From the NCBI GenBank assembly GCA_016711125.1, contig JADJTQ010000003.1, positions 682,001 to 746,000 of the forward strand: a stretch of 64,000 nt of DNA. The letters are read 5' to 3'. This document shows positions 17,819 to 27,583 of the stretch, piece after piece (within the stretch, counting starts at the first letter, position 1; each line of letters begins with the position of its first letter). Origin of the DNA: Saprospiraceae bacterium. GTDB taxonomy: Bacteria; Bacteroidota; Bacteroidia; Chitinophagales; Saprospiraceae. The translations under genes were made by a program, and so were the position numbers. Below the pieces are notes generated by a model. It saw only the letters and a program-made list of their open reading frames with translations, had not been told where the DNA came from and ran no database searches.

Positions 17819-19855
17819 ATGAACAGTTCATTGCTTAAGTTTTTCATGCTTTTCCTCTTTATCTCGCTGCTCCAATGCAGTGGTAGACAGCAGGGACAGG
17901 TCACAACGATCTGGCCGGAGATCACCAGCACGGCAAAGCCATGGACCCGCTGGTGGTGGATGGGTAATGCTGTCAACAAAAAAGATATTGAAGGGCAATT
18001 GCGGGCATTGTCAGAAGCCGGTTTTGGTGGTGTCGAGATTACGCCAATTTACGGAGTTAAAGGCTCTGAAGATCAGTACCTGCAATTTCTATCCGACGAA
18101 TGGATGGATATGCTCCAATTTACCATTTTAAAAGCCGGCGAACTCGGTTTGGGGGTCGATATGAACCTTGGCACTGGATGGCCCTACGGCGGACCCCAGG
18201 TCACCCCTCAGTTTGCTGCTTCTAAATTAATGCACGAGAAATATGATTTAAAGAAAGGTCAAAATTCCAGAGAAAAAATCATTTCCAAAGATCCTGATCA
18301 GAACCAGGCTGATGTAGTTTTACTGGCACTTACGGCTTATTTTCCTGATGGAAAAACGATGGATTTGATGCCTTATGTTAATGATGAAAATCAATTGGAC
18401 TGGATACCGGAGCAGGATTGTGAAGTCTTTGTCGCATTTAATGGAAAAACAAGACAAAAGGTAAAACGCTCCGCACCCGGGGGGGAGGGTTGGTCATTGG
18501 ATCACTTTTCGAGAGATGCACTAGATGTCTATCTGGCACGTTTTGATTCCGCATTTTCGCTTATCCCCAATCGACCCAGAGCATTTTTCAATGACAGCTA
18601 TGAGGTTTATGGCTCCAGTGCCACAGAGGCTATTTTTTCTGAATTTGAAAAAAGAAGAGGATATGATTTGAAACCCTATTTAAGGGACCTCTTCAGCCAG
18701 GTAGATAGCGAAATAGCCCGGCGCATTCAATCGGATTACCGGCAGACTTTTTTTGAATTGCTCATGGACGAATTTACCATTCCCTGGAAAGACTGGTCAA
18801 ACGCGCAAAAGGTAAAAACCCGAAACCAGGCGCATGGATCTCCGGGAAATCTCATCGATCTATATGGGATTGTAGACATTCCGGAATGCGAAACCTTTGG
18901 TTCCAGTTATTTCCCCATACCAGGTCTCAGAAGAGATTCATCCGATATCCGGCCAGTCGACCCCGATCCGGTGATGCTCAAATTAGCCACCTCTGCGGCC
19001 AATGTTTTGGGTAAATCCTATGTTTCATCAGAGACTTTTACCTGGCTGGCTGAGCATTTTAAAGTATCGCTTTCACAATGTAAGCCCGAATTGGAGCAGG
19101 TCTTTCTTGCGGGTGTCAATCATGTCTTTTACCATGGTACCACCTATTCACCAGAAGACGCAGCGTGGCCTGGATGGCTATTTTATGCTTCCGTGCAGTT
19201 TGGACCGGTCAATAGTTTTTGGTCACATATCAATGGATTAAATGGGTATATAGCGCGATGTCAAAGCATTTTACAACAGGGCAAGGCAGATAGCGACTTG
19301 CTGGTGTATTGGCCATATTATGATGCATGGGATCAGGTAGGAAGACTCGATCAGCAGATTAGCGTACACAATATCGATGAATGGCTCCATCCGACGCCCT
19401 TCTATAAAAATGTAATCGAATTGATGTCAGCTGGATATTTGATGGATTTTGCCACTGACAATTTTATTGCTTCCCTGGCCGTGGATCAGGGCAGACTCAC
19501 TGCGAGTCCAGAAGGCAGCAGCTATAAAACCCTGATCATACCTGCCTGCGACCTGATGCCCTTGTCAACTTTAAAACAATTGATTCTACTTGCAGAAAAT
19601 GGGGCAACCGTGATTTTTGAAAAGTTGCCCAAAGACGTGCCAGGATTCCATGAGCTGGATCAAAGAAGAAAAGAATTTCATGATTTAATTGCTTCGGCAA
19701 AATTCGAGACTAGCAATGAAAACAAAAAGGAATCAAAGGCAGGAAAGGGCACCATCATCGTAACCAATGATGTGGCAGGTGCTTTAAACGCCTCCAATAT
19801 TAGGGGAGAAAAGCTGGTGGAATCGGGGCTTAAATTTGTTAGACGGATTTTTTGA
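17819..19855 (+). CDS. GH106-like glycoside hydrolase (putative alpha-L-rhamnosidase), N-terminal part
   Basis: Secreted glycoside hydrolase. The ATG at 17819 gives a signal peptide with lipobox LLQC, so this is likely a lipoprotein; the frame is open further upstream only because it merges with the ATPase remnant. KPWTRWWWMGNAVNKKDI, GFGGVEITPIYG and DMNLGTGWPYGGP are hallmark segments of the large Bacteroidota family related to GH106 rhamnosidases. FFNDSYEVYG and SSETFTWLAEHF fit the catalytic barrel. The frame fails at six T (19848-19853); with five, the sequence reads KFVRRIFDGDIYYYLVNHT. It should act on plant or algal polysaccharide side chains, but the substrate is not evident. Confidence 0.82.
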   Translation: MNSSLLKFFMLFLFISLLQCSGRQQGQVTTIWPEITSTAKPWTRWWWMGNAVNKKDIEGQLRALSEAGFGGVEITPIYGVKGSEDQYLQFLSDEWMDMLQFTILKAGELGLGVDMNLGTGWPYGGPQVTPQFAASKLMHEKYDLKKGQNSREKIISKDPDQNQADVVLLALTAYFPDGKTMDLMPYVNDENQLDWIPEQDCEVFVAFNGKTRQKVKRSAPGGEGWSLDHFSRDALDVYLARFDSAFSLIPNRPRAFFNDSYEVYGSSATEAIFSEFEKRRGYDLKPYLRDLFSQVDSEIARRIQSDYRQTFFELLMDEFTIPWKDWSNAQKVKTRNQAHGSPGNLIDLYGIVDIPECETFGSSYFPIPGLRRDSSDIRPVDPDPVMLKLATSAANVLGKSYVSSETFTWLAEHFKVSLSQCKPELEQVFLAGVNHVFYHGTTYSPEDAAWPGWLFYASVQFGPVNSFWSHINGLNGYIARCQSILQQGKADSDLLVYWPYYDAWDQVGRLDQQISVHNIDEWLHPTPFYKNVIELMSAGYLMDFATDNFIASLAVDQGRLTASPEGSSYKTLIIPACDLMPLSTLKQLILLAENGATVIFEKLPKDVPGFHELDQRRKEFHDLIASAKFETSNENKKESKAGKGTIIVTNDVAGALNASNIRGEKLVESGLKFVRRIF

Positions 19856-20615
19856 TGGAGATATTTATTATTACCTCGTCAATCACACTGCTCTTGCTAT
19901 TGATCAATATATTCCATTACAGGTAGAGGCTCCTTCCGCCATTCTGATGAATCCCGATAATGGTGATTTTGGCAGGACTATTATCTCAAGAAAAAATAGT
20001 CATTCAACTATACAAATACAACTGGAATCCGGACAGTCGATTATCGTTCGCTGTACCAATAAAGAAGTATCTCGAATTCCTGACTGGAAATATTTGGGGG
20101 AAACCATTGATACAATCTCACTCAGTGAATCATGGAATATCAAATTTGTGAATGGAGGTCCCGATTTACCAAGTCCGGTGACGATGGATAAGCTTACTTC
20201 CTGGACCGATTTGCCAGATGAAAAAGCTGTGAATTTTTCTGGCCGGGCTATTTATGAATACAATTACATCATTTCTGAGGATTGGGAGGGCGAGTACCTT
20301 CTGGATTTGGGTAGGGTTGCAGAAAGCGCCCGGCTTTGGGTAAATGAGCGGGAAGTGGTTGTATTGTGGAGCATCCCTTTTCAGGCGCGTATCGGTAAAT
20401 ATCTAAAAAAGGAGAATAATTCCATCCGGATAGAAGTAGCCAATCTGATGGCCAACCGTATCCGGTATATGGATCAGCAGGGTCTTGTCTGGCGTAAATT
20501 TCATGAAATCAATTTTGTGAATATTGATTACAAACCCTTTGATGCATCTGGTTGGCAGCCCATGACTTCGGGACTGATAGGACCGGTCGTAGTGAGGAAG
20601 ATTGATTTGGAATGA
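19836..20615 (+). CDS. GH106-like glycoside hydrolase, C-terminal beta-sandwich part
   Basis: The remaining quarter of the preceding hydrolase, in the next frame. It begins in the segment YYYLVNHTALAIDQYIPL and ends with a jelly-roll galactose-binding-like domain (YLLDLGRVAESARLWVNERE, NSIRIEVANLMANRIRYMD). These features match the C-terminal domain of the family. The combined length of about 930 residues is normal, and the gene is followed by a clear hairpin terminator. Confidence 0.8.
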   Translation: MLDGFFDGDIYYYLVNHTALAIDQYIPLQVEAPSAILMNPDNGDFGRTIISRKNSHSTIQIQLESGQSIIVRCTNKEVSRIPDWKYLGETIDTISLSESWNIKFVNGGPDLPSPVTMDKLTSWTDLPDEKAVNFSGRAIYEYNYIISEDWEGEYLLDLGRVAESARLWVNEREVVVLWSIPFQARIGKYLKKENNSIRIEVANLMANRIRYMDQQGLVWRKFHEINFVNIDYKPFDASGWQPMTSGLIGPVVVRKIDLE

Positions 20616-20668
20616 TGCTTTCAAGAGACCAGGTCAAAATCGTCGGAATCAGTGGATCGACAAAAATT

Positions 20669-20709
20669 TGCCTCACTCCTTTGGCCTCTTTAAGGCTGGA
20701 AGTGAGGCA
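20669..20709. terminator. Hairpin terminator between convergent genes
   Basis: TGCCTCACT (20669-20677) pairs perfectly with AGTGAGGCA (20701-20709), and a nested GCCT/AGGC stem lies inside the loop. A run of nine T follows on the plus strand shortly afterwards. It is placed between the convergent hydrolase and GldM_C-like genes and could stop transcription from both sides. Confidence 0.6.
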
Positions 20710-20752
20710 TTAAATTGTTAGTTCACTTTTTTTTTCGATTCAAAAACAATTC

Positions 20753-21181
20753 TTAAACCACGACAAATCTTTTTCCCATCACGTCCACTACATCCTTGCC
20801 ATTCGGTAGATAAGCTTTTGTTTTTATGAATTCAAATTCATCACCAGGTCGCAATTCATTCAAATGGCTAAGCATGTCCTCCGTCAGATTGTTGGATTCA
20901 GCCTGCAGTGAGTTTGTTTTTCCCTTGGTCGTTATGTCCAGTGTAAACTTAAAAATACGTGACCCAGCGGCACATCCGTCAACTGTCAAGGATTGATGTT
21001 GAGTGATTTCTTTTCTGGTTATTTCACCACCAAATTTTCCGGCGAACATCAGATAGGCACCACCATAGTAGATTTTACCCAGTCCGGATGTCGATGCTGG
21101 ATCAGCCAGTCGGCCATCGGGCCCTTTTACAAATGAACAAGTGATCAACAGGAGGGCAGCTAATACGAGATTCTTTCTCAT
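20753..21181 (-). CDS. Exported GldM C-terminal-like domain protein
   Basis: 142 residues with a signal peptide (MRKNLVLAALLLITCSFVKG; the Cys could be a lipobox). The mature part resembles the C-terminal domain of GldM, the periplasmic shaft of the gliding and type IX secretion motor: an SxGKIYYGGAYLMF-type start, FKFTLDITTKG, then LNELRPGDEFEFIKTKAYLPNGK. Full GldM is over 500 residues with a membrane helix, so this is a stand-alone domain and not GldM itself. Isolated versions occur in Bacteroidota and their role is unknown. A TATGTTTG element lies 30 bp upstream of the start. Confidence 0.6.
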   Translation of the reverse strand: MRKNLVLAALLLITCSFVKGPDGRLADPASTSGLGKIYYGGAYLMFAGKFGGEITRKEITQHQSLTVDGCAAGSRIFKFTLDITTKGKTNSLQAESNNLTEDMLSHLNELRPGDEFEFIKTKAYLPNGKDVVDVMGKRFVVV

Positions 21182-21211
21182 TTCTTTTTATTTTAGTGAA
21201 TAAATGTCTGG

Positions 21212-21219
21212 CAAACATA
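21212..21219 (-). promoter_or_regulatory. Candidate -7 element (TATGTTTG)
   Basis: Read on the minus strand, TATGTTTG fits the Bacteroidota -7 consensus TAnnTTTG and lies 30 bp upstream of the ATG of the GldM_C-like gene. A good -33 TTTG partner is not clear, so this is tentative. Confidence 0.35.
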
Positions 21220-21396
21220 TTTGTATTTTATCAACTAAAAGTCTTAAGTAGACCAACAACAAGAAGGAGTATAGAAACAACCGCGATCTCAGAAAAAGGC
21301 TGTTTTTAAGTAGTTTGTCTACATCCAATTGGAGTTTGTCTCCCCTTGCTTTATCTTTTCCTTTTATTGACGACCTTTGAGGATTGTGATTACGAA

Positions 21397-22446
21397 ATGA
21401 ATTTTAATCGCCATAGCTTTGGATTTAAGGAGTTGAGCATCCACTTGATGTTTTGGGTGCTATATGTGGTATCGGAGTACTTTGCTAATCTGATGCATAT
21501 GCAACCTGAACAAACCTTGCGTTTTTTCCAATCCACCCTCCTGTCGTTGCCCGCTCTCATGCTGGCTACTTATTTCCTTGCCTGGTATGTTGTGCCCCGA
21601 TTTTTGAATTCTGAGCGCTGGTGGGGTTTTGTGCTTTGGACTTTGGCAGTGGCCGTTTTTGTTTTTTTTGCCAGGATAAAATGGGCAGAGTTGGTCAATT
21701 ACCTGGAGAGTGATCGTTATTTTAGAATGCCAGCGCACAAAATGCTTAAAAACATTATCCGGGATTATTCCATAATTGCATTGGCAGTTTGTATTTACAT
21801 CATTGGTGATTACCGCAAAAATCAGAAGCTGAATGAACAATTGATCAAAGCAAAAGCCGAAGCGGAAATTAAATTGCTGAAAGGGCAACTTCATCCTCAC
21901 TTTTTATTCAATTCGCTAAATAACATTTATAGTCTTGCCCTGATGAAATCCGACCTGACGGCTGAAAGCATTTTAAAACTTACCGAATTGTTGGATTACC
22001 TGGTCTACCGCGCAAATATGAACAAAGTATCCTTGTCCAAAGAGGTCGACCTTTTGCAGAATTATATAAGTCTGGAGCAGTTACGTTATGGTAAAAATCT
22101 TAAAATAGAGTCGATGATCGAAGTGCAGGCAGATAATATACAGGTTGCACCTCTCATATTATTGCCCTTTGCTGAAAACTGTTTTAAACATGGCGGGGTA
22201 GGAGGAGAAGGATTATTTCGTATTAAAATAGATCTTCGTGCTGATCATGACTCTTTGGTCTTCATCATTGAAAATAGCAAGAGGAAAAGCAGTATCGAAG
22301 AGAAAAGTGCTGGCGGAGTTGGGCTCGATAATATCCGAAGAAGACTAACTTTGCTTTACCTGGGCCGCCATTCGTTGACCATTAATAATTTGCCTGACCA
22401 GTACCAGGTTCGGCTTGAAATAGATTTCAGGGATGGAGAAATATAA
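21397..22446 (+). CDS. LytS/YehU-type sensor histidine kinase
   Basis: 350 residues from the ATG at 21397. Four hydrophobic segments in the first 150 residues (LMFWVLYVVSEYF, LPALMLATYFLAWYVV, FVLWTLAVAVFVFF, IIALAVCIYIIG) anchor it in the inner membrane without a large sensor domain. The kinase core is the His_kinase family: LKGQLHPHFLFNSLNNIYSL (phospho-acceptor His), LPFAENCFKHG (N box) and GGVGLDNIRRRL (G box). It overlaps the LytTR regulator by 14 bp, the usual arrangement of these two-component pairs. The signal is unknown. Confidence 0.92.
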   Translation: MNFNRHSFGFKELSIHLMFWVLYVVSEYFANLMHMQPEQTLRFFQSTLLSLPALMLATYFLAWYVVPRFLNSERWWGFVLWTLAVAVFVFFARIKWAELVNYLESDRYFRMPAHKMLKNIIRDYSIIALAVCIYIIGDYRKNQKLNEQLIKAKAEAEIKLLKGQLHPHFLFNSLNNIYSLALMKSDLTAESILKLTELLDYLVYRANMNKVSLSKEVDLLQNYISLEQLRYGKNLKIESMIEVQADNIQVAPLILLPFAENCFKHGGVGGEGLFRIKIDLRADHDSLVFIIENSKRKSSIEEKSAGGVGLDNIRRRLTLLYLGRHSLTINNLPDQYQVRLEIDFRDGEI

Positions 22447-23143
22447 ATGCTTTATCGTCGATGATGAGCCTTTGGCCATCAATGTCATCGAGCAGCATCT
22501 TGCGAAATTCAGTCAGTTTGAAGTTTGCGGTACTTCCACCGATCCATTGGAGGCGTTGATAAAAATAAAACTTCTGCAACCAGATTTATTATTTCTCGAT
22601 ATTGAAATGCCGGAAATTACCGGCTTGGATCTGATATCTTCGATACAGCAGAAACCCGAAATTATTATCACCACGGCCTATCGCGAATACGCGGTGGAGG
22701 GCTTCGAGCTCAATGTCCTCGACTATCTCGTGAAACCGATCCCGTTTAAACGCTTTATCAAAGCCATCGATAAATTTCTGGAGCAGAAGTTGCCTCAGCA
22801 GATAGTGCCTGCTATTGAAGACCCATCTTATGTTTTTGTGAAAGCCGATCGCAAGACCATTCGAATTGCGTCGAATGAAATACTTTATGTAGAGGGAGTG
22901 AAGGATTATGTCAAAGTCGTTTGTCGTGATAGATAGGTGCTCACTAAGGTTTCGATCGGTTATTTTTTTAAAGTTCTACCACCGGGCAGGTTTCTCCAGG
23001 TGCATAAGTCTTTTTTGGCTGCCAAAGATAAGATAAGGGCTTACACCTCTCACAGTATTGAGGTAGGAGATCGTGAGATTCCGGTTGGACGGATCTATAA
23101 AGAGAATTTCCTGCGGACGATGGAAAATGAAAGTGATCTATAG
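22433..23143 (+). pseudogene. LytTR-family response regulator interrupted by an in-frame TAG
   Basis: The partner of the preceding kinase. The receiver domain has VDDEP, the phosphorylatable Asp in LLFLDIEMPEITG, TTAYREYAVEGF and the Lys in DYLVKPI. The LytTR DNA-binding domain begins at FVKADRKTIRIASNEILYVEG and continues after a TAG at 22934-22936 in the same frame, with FLQVHKSFLAAKDKI and VGDREIPVGRIYKENF. A single base change from CAG would restore it. This differs from the indel-type breaks elsewhere in the window. As written, the product would lose most of its DNA-binding domain. Confidence 0.85.
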
Positions 23144-23386
23144 GATGAATAGATAAAGATAATCTTTGGTAGACACAAAGCGGGTTGTGAGATCCAGTTT
23201 CACACATGAACAAAAGGTATTGACATACCAACTATTAGACAAAGGCCATTAGTACAAACTTTGTATTAACCACACCATGCCTGTAATGATTTTCTGGTTT
23301 CTTGGTGGTGGTATTTGACGAAATCATAAAAATAGCTGAAATCATCAAATACAAATTCACCAATTTTGTTTTCAAAATATTCTATC

Positions 23387-23905
23387 ATGAGAACAACCAT
23401 TTTACTACTTGTCGGTATTTTTTTATCTCATTGCACTGAGAAAGCATCTGACCAAGGGGAGTCCACGGTTGTTGACTTTGAGGTAGAAAGGACGGCGATT
23501 CAGGCAGTCATTGCTAAAGAAACAGAAGCGTACTACAAGCAAGATTTTGAAGAATGGAAAAGCACCTACCTACAGTCGCCTGTCTTCCGGAAGTTTGGAT
23601 ATTGGGAGGGCTATGAAAATAAGGTAGTATCTTATATTGGCTTTGAGTCTTTAGCCTCAGAAAAGAAAAGCCAGTTCGACGCTAATGAAACACTGTGGCA
23701 AGGCTCTGTTGAAGAACGCTCCAACGAAAACATCCGAATCAGCAATGACATGGCGTGGTACACTTTTGAACAAAACTCCTATGAAAAGGATACCCGGAAA
23801 TTTCTGGGTAAGTCATTGGAGACCCGCATCCTTGAAAAGGACAATGGGATATGGAAGATCGCTTACCCGGCGTTTCATTATTATCCGATGGCCGCAGAGC
23901 AGTAA
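23387..23905 (+). CDS. SnoaL/NTF2-like lipoprotein
   Basis: About 172 residues. A short signal peptide with lipobox FLSHC is followed by a cone-like alpha+beta domain: IQAVIAKETEAYYKQDFEEW resembles the first helix of DUF4440/SnoaL proteins, and the end has the strand pairs ETRILEKDNGIWKIAYPAFH. Such domains bind small molecules or act as stress-associated exported proteins. No catalytic residues can be assigned. Start chosen at the ATG at 23387. It stands alone between the LytTR pair and a Crp-type regulator. Confidence 0.7.
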   Translation: MRTTILLLVGIFLSHCTEKASDQGESTVVDFEVERTAIQAVIAKETEAYYKQDFEEWKSTYLQSPVFRKFGYWEGYENKVVSYIGFESLASEKKSQFDANETLWQGSVEERSNENIRISNDMAWYTFEQNSYEKDTRKFLGKSLETRILEKDNGIWKIAYPAFHYYPMAAEQ

Positions 23906-24134
23906 TCGGCAGTAATTATATTGGCGAAGGTGTTTTCCTCTATCTTTCTAGTCTGGTGGAGTCCTCTAATCCTATCTCAATTGCAATTCATTTGGTCAAA
24001 GTAACCCAGACTTTTCTAAGCAGGATGTTTTGTAGTTCAGTACCTTGTAGAACGTTACAATAGACTAGATAGCACTTTATAATATTAGCAGGCACAAGTG
24101 ATTTTTTGACGATTTAGTTGCTAATGAAACGAAG

Positions 24135-24731
24135 ATGGGTAACTATGCAATATTTGTCAACTTACGTAAGCATCTGGAAGAAACGGATCATTTTACCGAC
24201 GAGGAGTTTGAAAAAATCGTATCGTTTTTAACTCCGGTAAAACTGAATAAAAAGGACTTTTTTGTGCGACAGGGCGATCACTGTGGTTATCTGGCTTTTG
24301 TGAATTCGGGTTGCCTGCGGGCTTTTCATACAGACAGTAATGGCGAAGAGTTTACCCTGTATTTTGCATTCCTGAACTGGTGGACTGGTGACAAAACCAG
24401 CTTCTATTCAGGATCTCCTTCAAGATTTAGTGTGCAGGCATTAGAGGAAACGGAAATTTTGAGAGCTGACAGAACAAAATGGGAGACAGCTTTAGATACG
24501 ATTCCACTTTTCGAAAAATGGTACCGGGTAAAAACAAGAAAATCATACGAGGCCACCCAACAGCGGATTATTGATATGCAGTCTCAATCTGCGCAGGAAA
24601 AATACCTGAATCTGTTAAGGAAAGCTCCGGAGATCGTTCATCGTATTCCCCAGCACTACATAGCTTCCTATCTTGGAATCAAGCCTCAGTCATTAAGCCG
24701 TATCCGAAAAAATATTGCTAAGGGAAAATGA
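24135..24731 (+). CDS. Crp/Fnr-family transcriptional regulator
   Basis: 198 residues. The N-terminal cyclic-nucleotide-binding-like jelly roll covers roughly residues 15-125 (FFVRQGDHCGYLAFVNSGCL, DKTSFYSGSPSRFSVQALE). The C-terminal helix-turn-helix is HRIPQHYIASYLGIKPQSLS followed by RIRKN. The family regulates stress, redox and catabolic genes, and many Bacteroidota members do not bind cAMP. The next gene, a cupin 88 bp downstream on the same strand, is a plausible target, but that is inference. Confidence 0.9.
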   Translation: MGNYAIFVNLRKHLEETDHFTDEEFEKIVSFLTPVKLNKKDFFVRQGDHCGYLAFVNSGCLRAFHTDSNGEEFTLYFAFLNWWTGDKTSFYSGSPSRFSVQALEETEILRADRTKWETALDTIPLFEKWYRVKTRKSYEATQQRIIDMQSQSAQEKYLNLLRKAPEIVHRIPQHYIASYLGIKPQSLSRIRKNIAKGK

Positions 24732-24819
24732 TTAGTTAACCTAGGTGAATGGATTCAGGGAAGATCTCACATAATTTTGATTCGTTAATTCATTGATTCA
24801 TTAATAAACAAATCAAATT

Positions 24820-25284
24820 ATGCAAACTGCAATTCAAAAAGCCAGTGTAGTAAAATCCGGTCAGGGGCGTCAGTTCAATGTGCTGGGGCACTCTATTACC
24901 TCAATTTTAGCAAAACAAGATACGGGAGGTCATTACTATGTCTTTGAATGTGTAACTCCTCCTGGTCTGGGTATTCCTCCTCACGTTCACGACCGGGAAG
25001 ATGAACTTATTTATGTGGTTGAAGGGCAATTCAGTATCATGTTGGGAGATAAGAATTTCACTGCTTCAGCGGGTGACGAAATTTACTTCCCCCGGCATAT
25101 ACCTCATGCTTTTCAGAATACGGGAAGCAAGGCAGGGAAGACACTTTGGACAGTAATACCAGGCGGTAATTTTGAAGAATTTTTTGATAAGTTAGCGGCG
25201 CTGCCGGTAGGAGCACCTGATCTGCAGTTGGTTGGGCAGATTTTTGCCAAATATGGCATGGAAATTTTAGTTCCGGCTCACTAA
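24820..25284 (+). CDS. Cupin-domain protein
   Basis: 154 residues, one beta-barrel cupin. Motif 1 is PPHVHDREDELIYVVEGQF, giving HxH(x)4E(x)6G with metal ligands His, His and Glu. Motif 2 is GDEIYFPRHIPHAFQN with the last His. The family includes quercetin-dioxygenase-like and storage-like cupins, and the substrate is unknown. The upstream 50 bp are rich in ATTCATT direct repeats. It follows the Crp-type regulator and may be under its control. Confidence 0.88.
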   Translation: MQTAIQKASVVKSGQGRQFNVLGHSITSILAKQDTGGHYYVFECVTPPGLGIPPHVHDREDELIYVVEGQFSIMLGDKNFTASAGDEIYFPRHIPHAFQNTGSKAGKTLWTVIPGGNFEEFFDKLAALPVGAPDLQLVGQIFAKYGMEILVPAH

Positions 25285-25539
25285 ATGTCTTTTTCGAAGG
25301 CAGCGGTTCTACCGTTGCCACTTTTCTTTCAGATATTTTTACTTCCATACAGAATCGGGAATTTTTCGAAGTGCTGGATTTCCTTGATATTTTTGATAGT
25401 TGAATTCAAAAGTGCCAGCCATGGTCCGAGTACCAAAGTCTGAGACAAAAAGCAATGAGAACACCTTCATCTCAAAGTTATTTCAGATAGCAATTTGTCA
25501 CTAAACATTCTTTTCTTTGTATATCAAAATAAGGATAGT

Positions 25540-26039
25540 ATGATAACTTTCATCGAAGCTTTTAAAAAGAACTGGAGACGGAAGCCGCTCAGACTCGTCG
25601 CATGCTTGCCATCGTTCCCAGTCATAAAATGGATTGGCAACCGCATACCAAAAGCATGACCATTGGGGCTTTAGCCTCGCATTTGGCAGAGATGCCCTTC
25701 ATGATAGCTCTAGCTCTGCAGTATCCAAGGTGGGACTTCAGCGACAGTCCATACCCCGCCAAGGAGATGGATCATGCTGATGCATTACTCGACCGATTAG
25801 ATTTTGCCGTCAAGGAAGCCAAGACCGCTTTAGATCAATCTTCAGACGATATCCTGGAAGAGCCGTGGTCTCTAGGTGCGGGCGACGTCACCTATATGGA
25901 AATGTCGAGATGGGAGGCCGTGCGACATGCCTTCGGTCAGAATGCGCATCATCGGGCTCAATTGCAGGTATGTTTGAGATTACTAGATATTCCGGTGCCC
26001 GGCCCTTATGGGCCAAGTGCAGATGAAATGGGAGGGTAG
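25540..26039 (+). CDS. DinB-family protein, frameshifted near the N-terminus
   Basis: The main frame (from 25602) holds the DinB/DUF664-like four-helix bundle: KSMTIGALASHLAEMPF, with the likely metal His, and RWEAVRHAFGQNAHHRAQL, with the C-terminal His ligands. The real start appears to be the ATG at 25540 (MITFIEAFKK), which joins ELETEAAQTRRML if one A is added to the run of five at 25564-25568. DinB proteins are metal-dependent putative transferases, often damage-inducible or linked to low-molecular-weight thiols. Role here unknown. Confidence 0.75.
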
Positions 26040-26040
26040 A

Positions 26041-26092
26041 AATGCTCCACGAGCTCCAGGATCTCTTCGCGCTCCAGGATCCCTCACATTTT
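26041..26092. repeat. Dispersed CTCCAGGATC repeat, partial copy
   Basis: GCTCCAGGATCTCTTCGCGC followed directly by TCCAGGATCCCTC lies immediately upstream of the next gene. The same core recurs at 27584-27668 and, mostly in the opposite orientation, at 30325-30670. It is too regular to be chance and probably represents one dispersed intergenic element. Confidence 0.6.
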
Positions 26093-26103
26093 TAAGAAAA
26101 CCA

Positions 26104-27576
26104 ATGGAACAGTTAAAAAGCAAAGTGGCATCGAAGTGGATTCCCATTGTCCTTTTTCTGGTTCTTTTGGTGGATATATCATACTCCTTCTATCAACACT
26201 ATCAGATGCCAATAGGGGGAGATATTGCACAAATAGTTCTGCCCTCCTCTTCGAGCGGATACCACATTGTTTTGAAGGATCCACTTGGCTTAAGGGCCTT
26301 GCTTAATGGCGAATATTACAGTAATCCCAATCGATTTTTTGCGCATTGGACGGCTTCACAGTATTTTTTGAAGGCTCCTCTTTTATTTCAAAAGTTTGTG
26401 TCGCCGATTGATAGCATATATCTCTCAATCGCATTGTTGAAAACTTCGGTGCAAATATTGATTCTCTTTTTAATTGTGGCGTTTATCACCAACCTACTAA
26501 ATCCACTTCATTTCGATTTTCTCCTGGCAGCAGCATTAGTTACGCCAATGTTTCAGACATCGGGTTTTAATCGGTTTATGGGGATAATAGATCAGTCGGT
26601 TATTTACACCTTCTTTTATGCATTTCCACTAGCTTTGCTATTGATTTTTCTTTTTCCCTTTCATAGAAGCATCTATCATCGGACGAGAGTAGAGTTAAAA
26701 ACCTTTCCAATAGTTGTGATGATGTTGTTTGGGATAATCCTTACTTTGGGTGGTCCTCTAAACCCTGGCATTATTCTGATATTCAGTATCCTTGTCCTCT
26801 TCAGCATGGTCAAGATCAGATTTACAGAATCAAATAAATCAATGGCTGATCTGATCAGACGGATCAACTTATCAAAGCGACTGATTTATATTTTGGTGTG
26901 GGTGTCCTTGCTTTGCCTGTACTCCCTTTATATTGGTAGGTTCAATGATATGAATTTATTGCATCCTGTCTCCCTGCTAGATCGATATCTTAAAGTTCCG
27001 CGAGGGATATTCGAACTATTAACCACCAAGGTAGGACCGGCATTATTACTGGTTATGATAGGATTGAATGCATTTATCATAGCCCGACATTATAGGCGAG
27101 ATGAAGGCGACCGAATACTTACGACCTTGAATTGGATTGGAATCTTTGCTATTGTGTATTTGCTGCTTCTACCTTTGGGCGGATACAGGATTTATCGGCC
27201 TAATGTTGTACGTTATGACACCTTTATGCCGGTAATGATTGCTTGGATATTTGCGTATGGGCTATCGACCGCGTATTTGATAAGAAACATAGTTCGTAGA
27301 CATCGATTTAAATACTTGACTGCTGTCTTGGTTTTTCTGGCGACATTCACCTATGCCGATAGAATCACGAATCGCAAGTATCTTTGTGAAAGAAATGCAT
27401 TGGAGACTATTCAGCGATCAAGAAAAGACATTGTATTGCTTGAGAATAATTGCCCTGTCATGGAATTCCGCATAGTGACTGATTATGTGGATTCGGATTT
27501 GAATTCAGATTTATTGCAGCACTGGAAAGTCACAAAGCAGAAGAAATTGTTTTATCAGAAAAATGAAAGGGAATAG
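26104..27576 (+). CDS. Polytopic inner-membrane protein of unknown function
   Basis: About 490 residues with roughly ten hydrophobic segments, for example WIPIVLFLVLLVDISYSF, LIVAFITNLL, YAFPLALLLIFLFPF, FPIVVMMLFGIIL, LIYILVWVSLLCLYSLYIG and GPALLLVMIGLNAFII. The loop after the first helix and the tail after the last look extracytoplasmic or cytoplasmic but carry no motif I know. Its overall pattern is like glycosyltransferase-type or O-antigen ligase-type multispanning proteins without their signatures. The start at 26104 avoids the upstream repeat that a longer ORF would translate. Flanked by repeats on both sides. Confidence 0.6.
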   Translation: MEQLKSKVASKWIPIVLFLVLLVDISYSFYQHYQMPIGGDIAQIVLPSSSSGYHIVLKDPLGLRALLNGEYYSNPNRFFAHWTASQYFLKAPLLFQKFVSPIDSIYLSIALLKTSVQILILFLIVAFITNLLNPLHFDFLLAAALVTPMFQTSGFNRFMGIIDQSVIYTFFYAFPLALLLIFLFPFHRSIYHRTRVELKTFPIVVMMLFGIILTLGGPLNPGIILIFSILVLFSMVKIRFTESNKSMADLIRRINLSKRLIYILVWVSLLCLYSLYIGRFNDMNLLHPVSLLDRYLKVPRGIFELLTTKVGPALLLVMIGLNAFIIARHYRRDEGDRILTTLNWIGIFAIVYLLLLPLGGYRIYRPNVVRYDTFMPVMIAWIFAYGLSTAYLIRNIVRRHRFKYLTAVLVFLATFTYADRITNRKYLCERNALETIQRSRKDIVLLENNCPVMEFRIVTDYVDSDLNSDLLQHWKVTKQKKLFYQKNERE

Positions 27577-27583
27577 GAAATTT

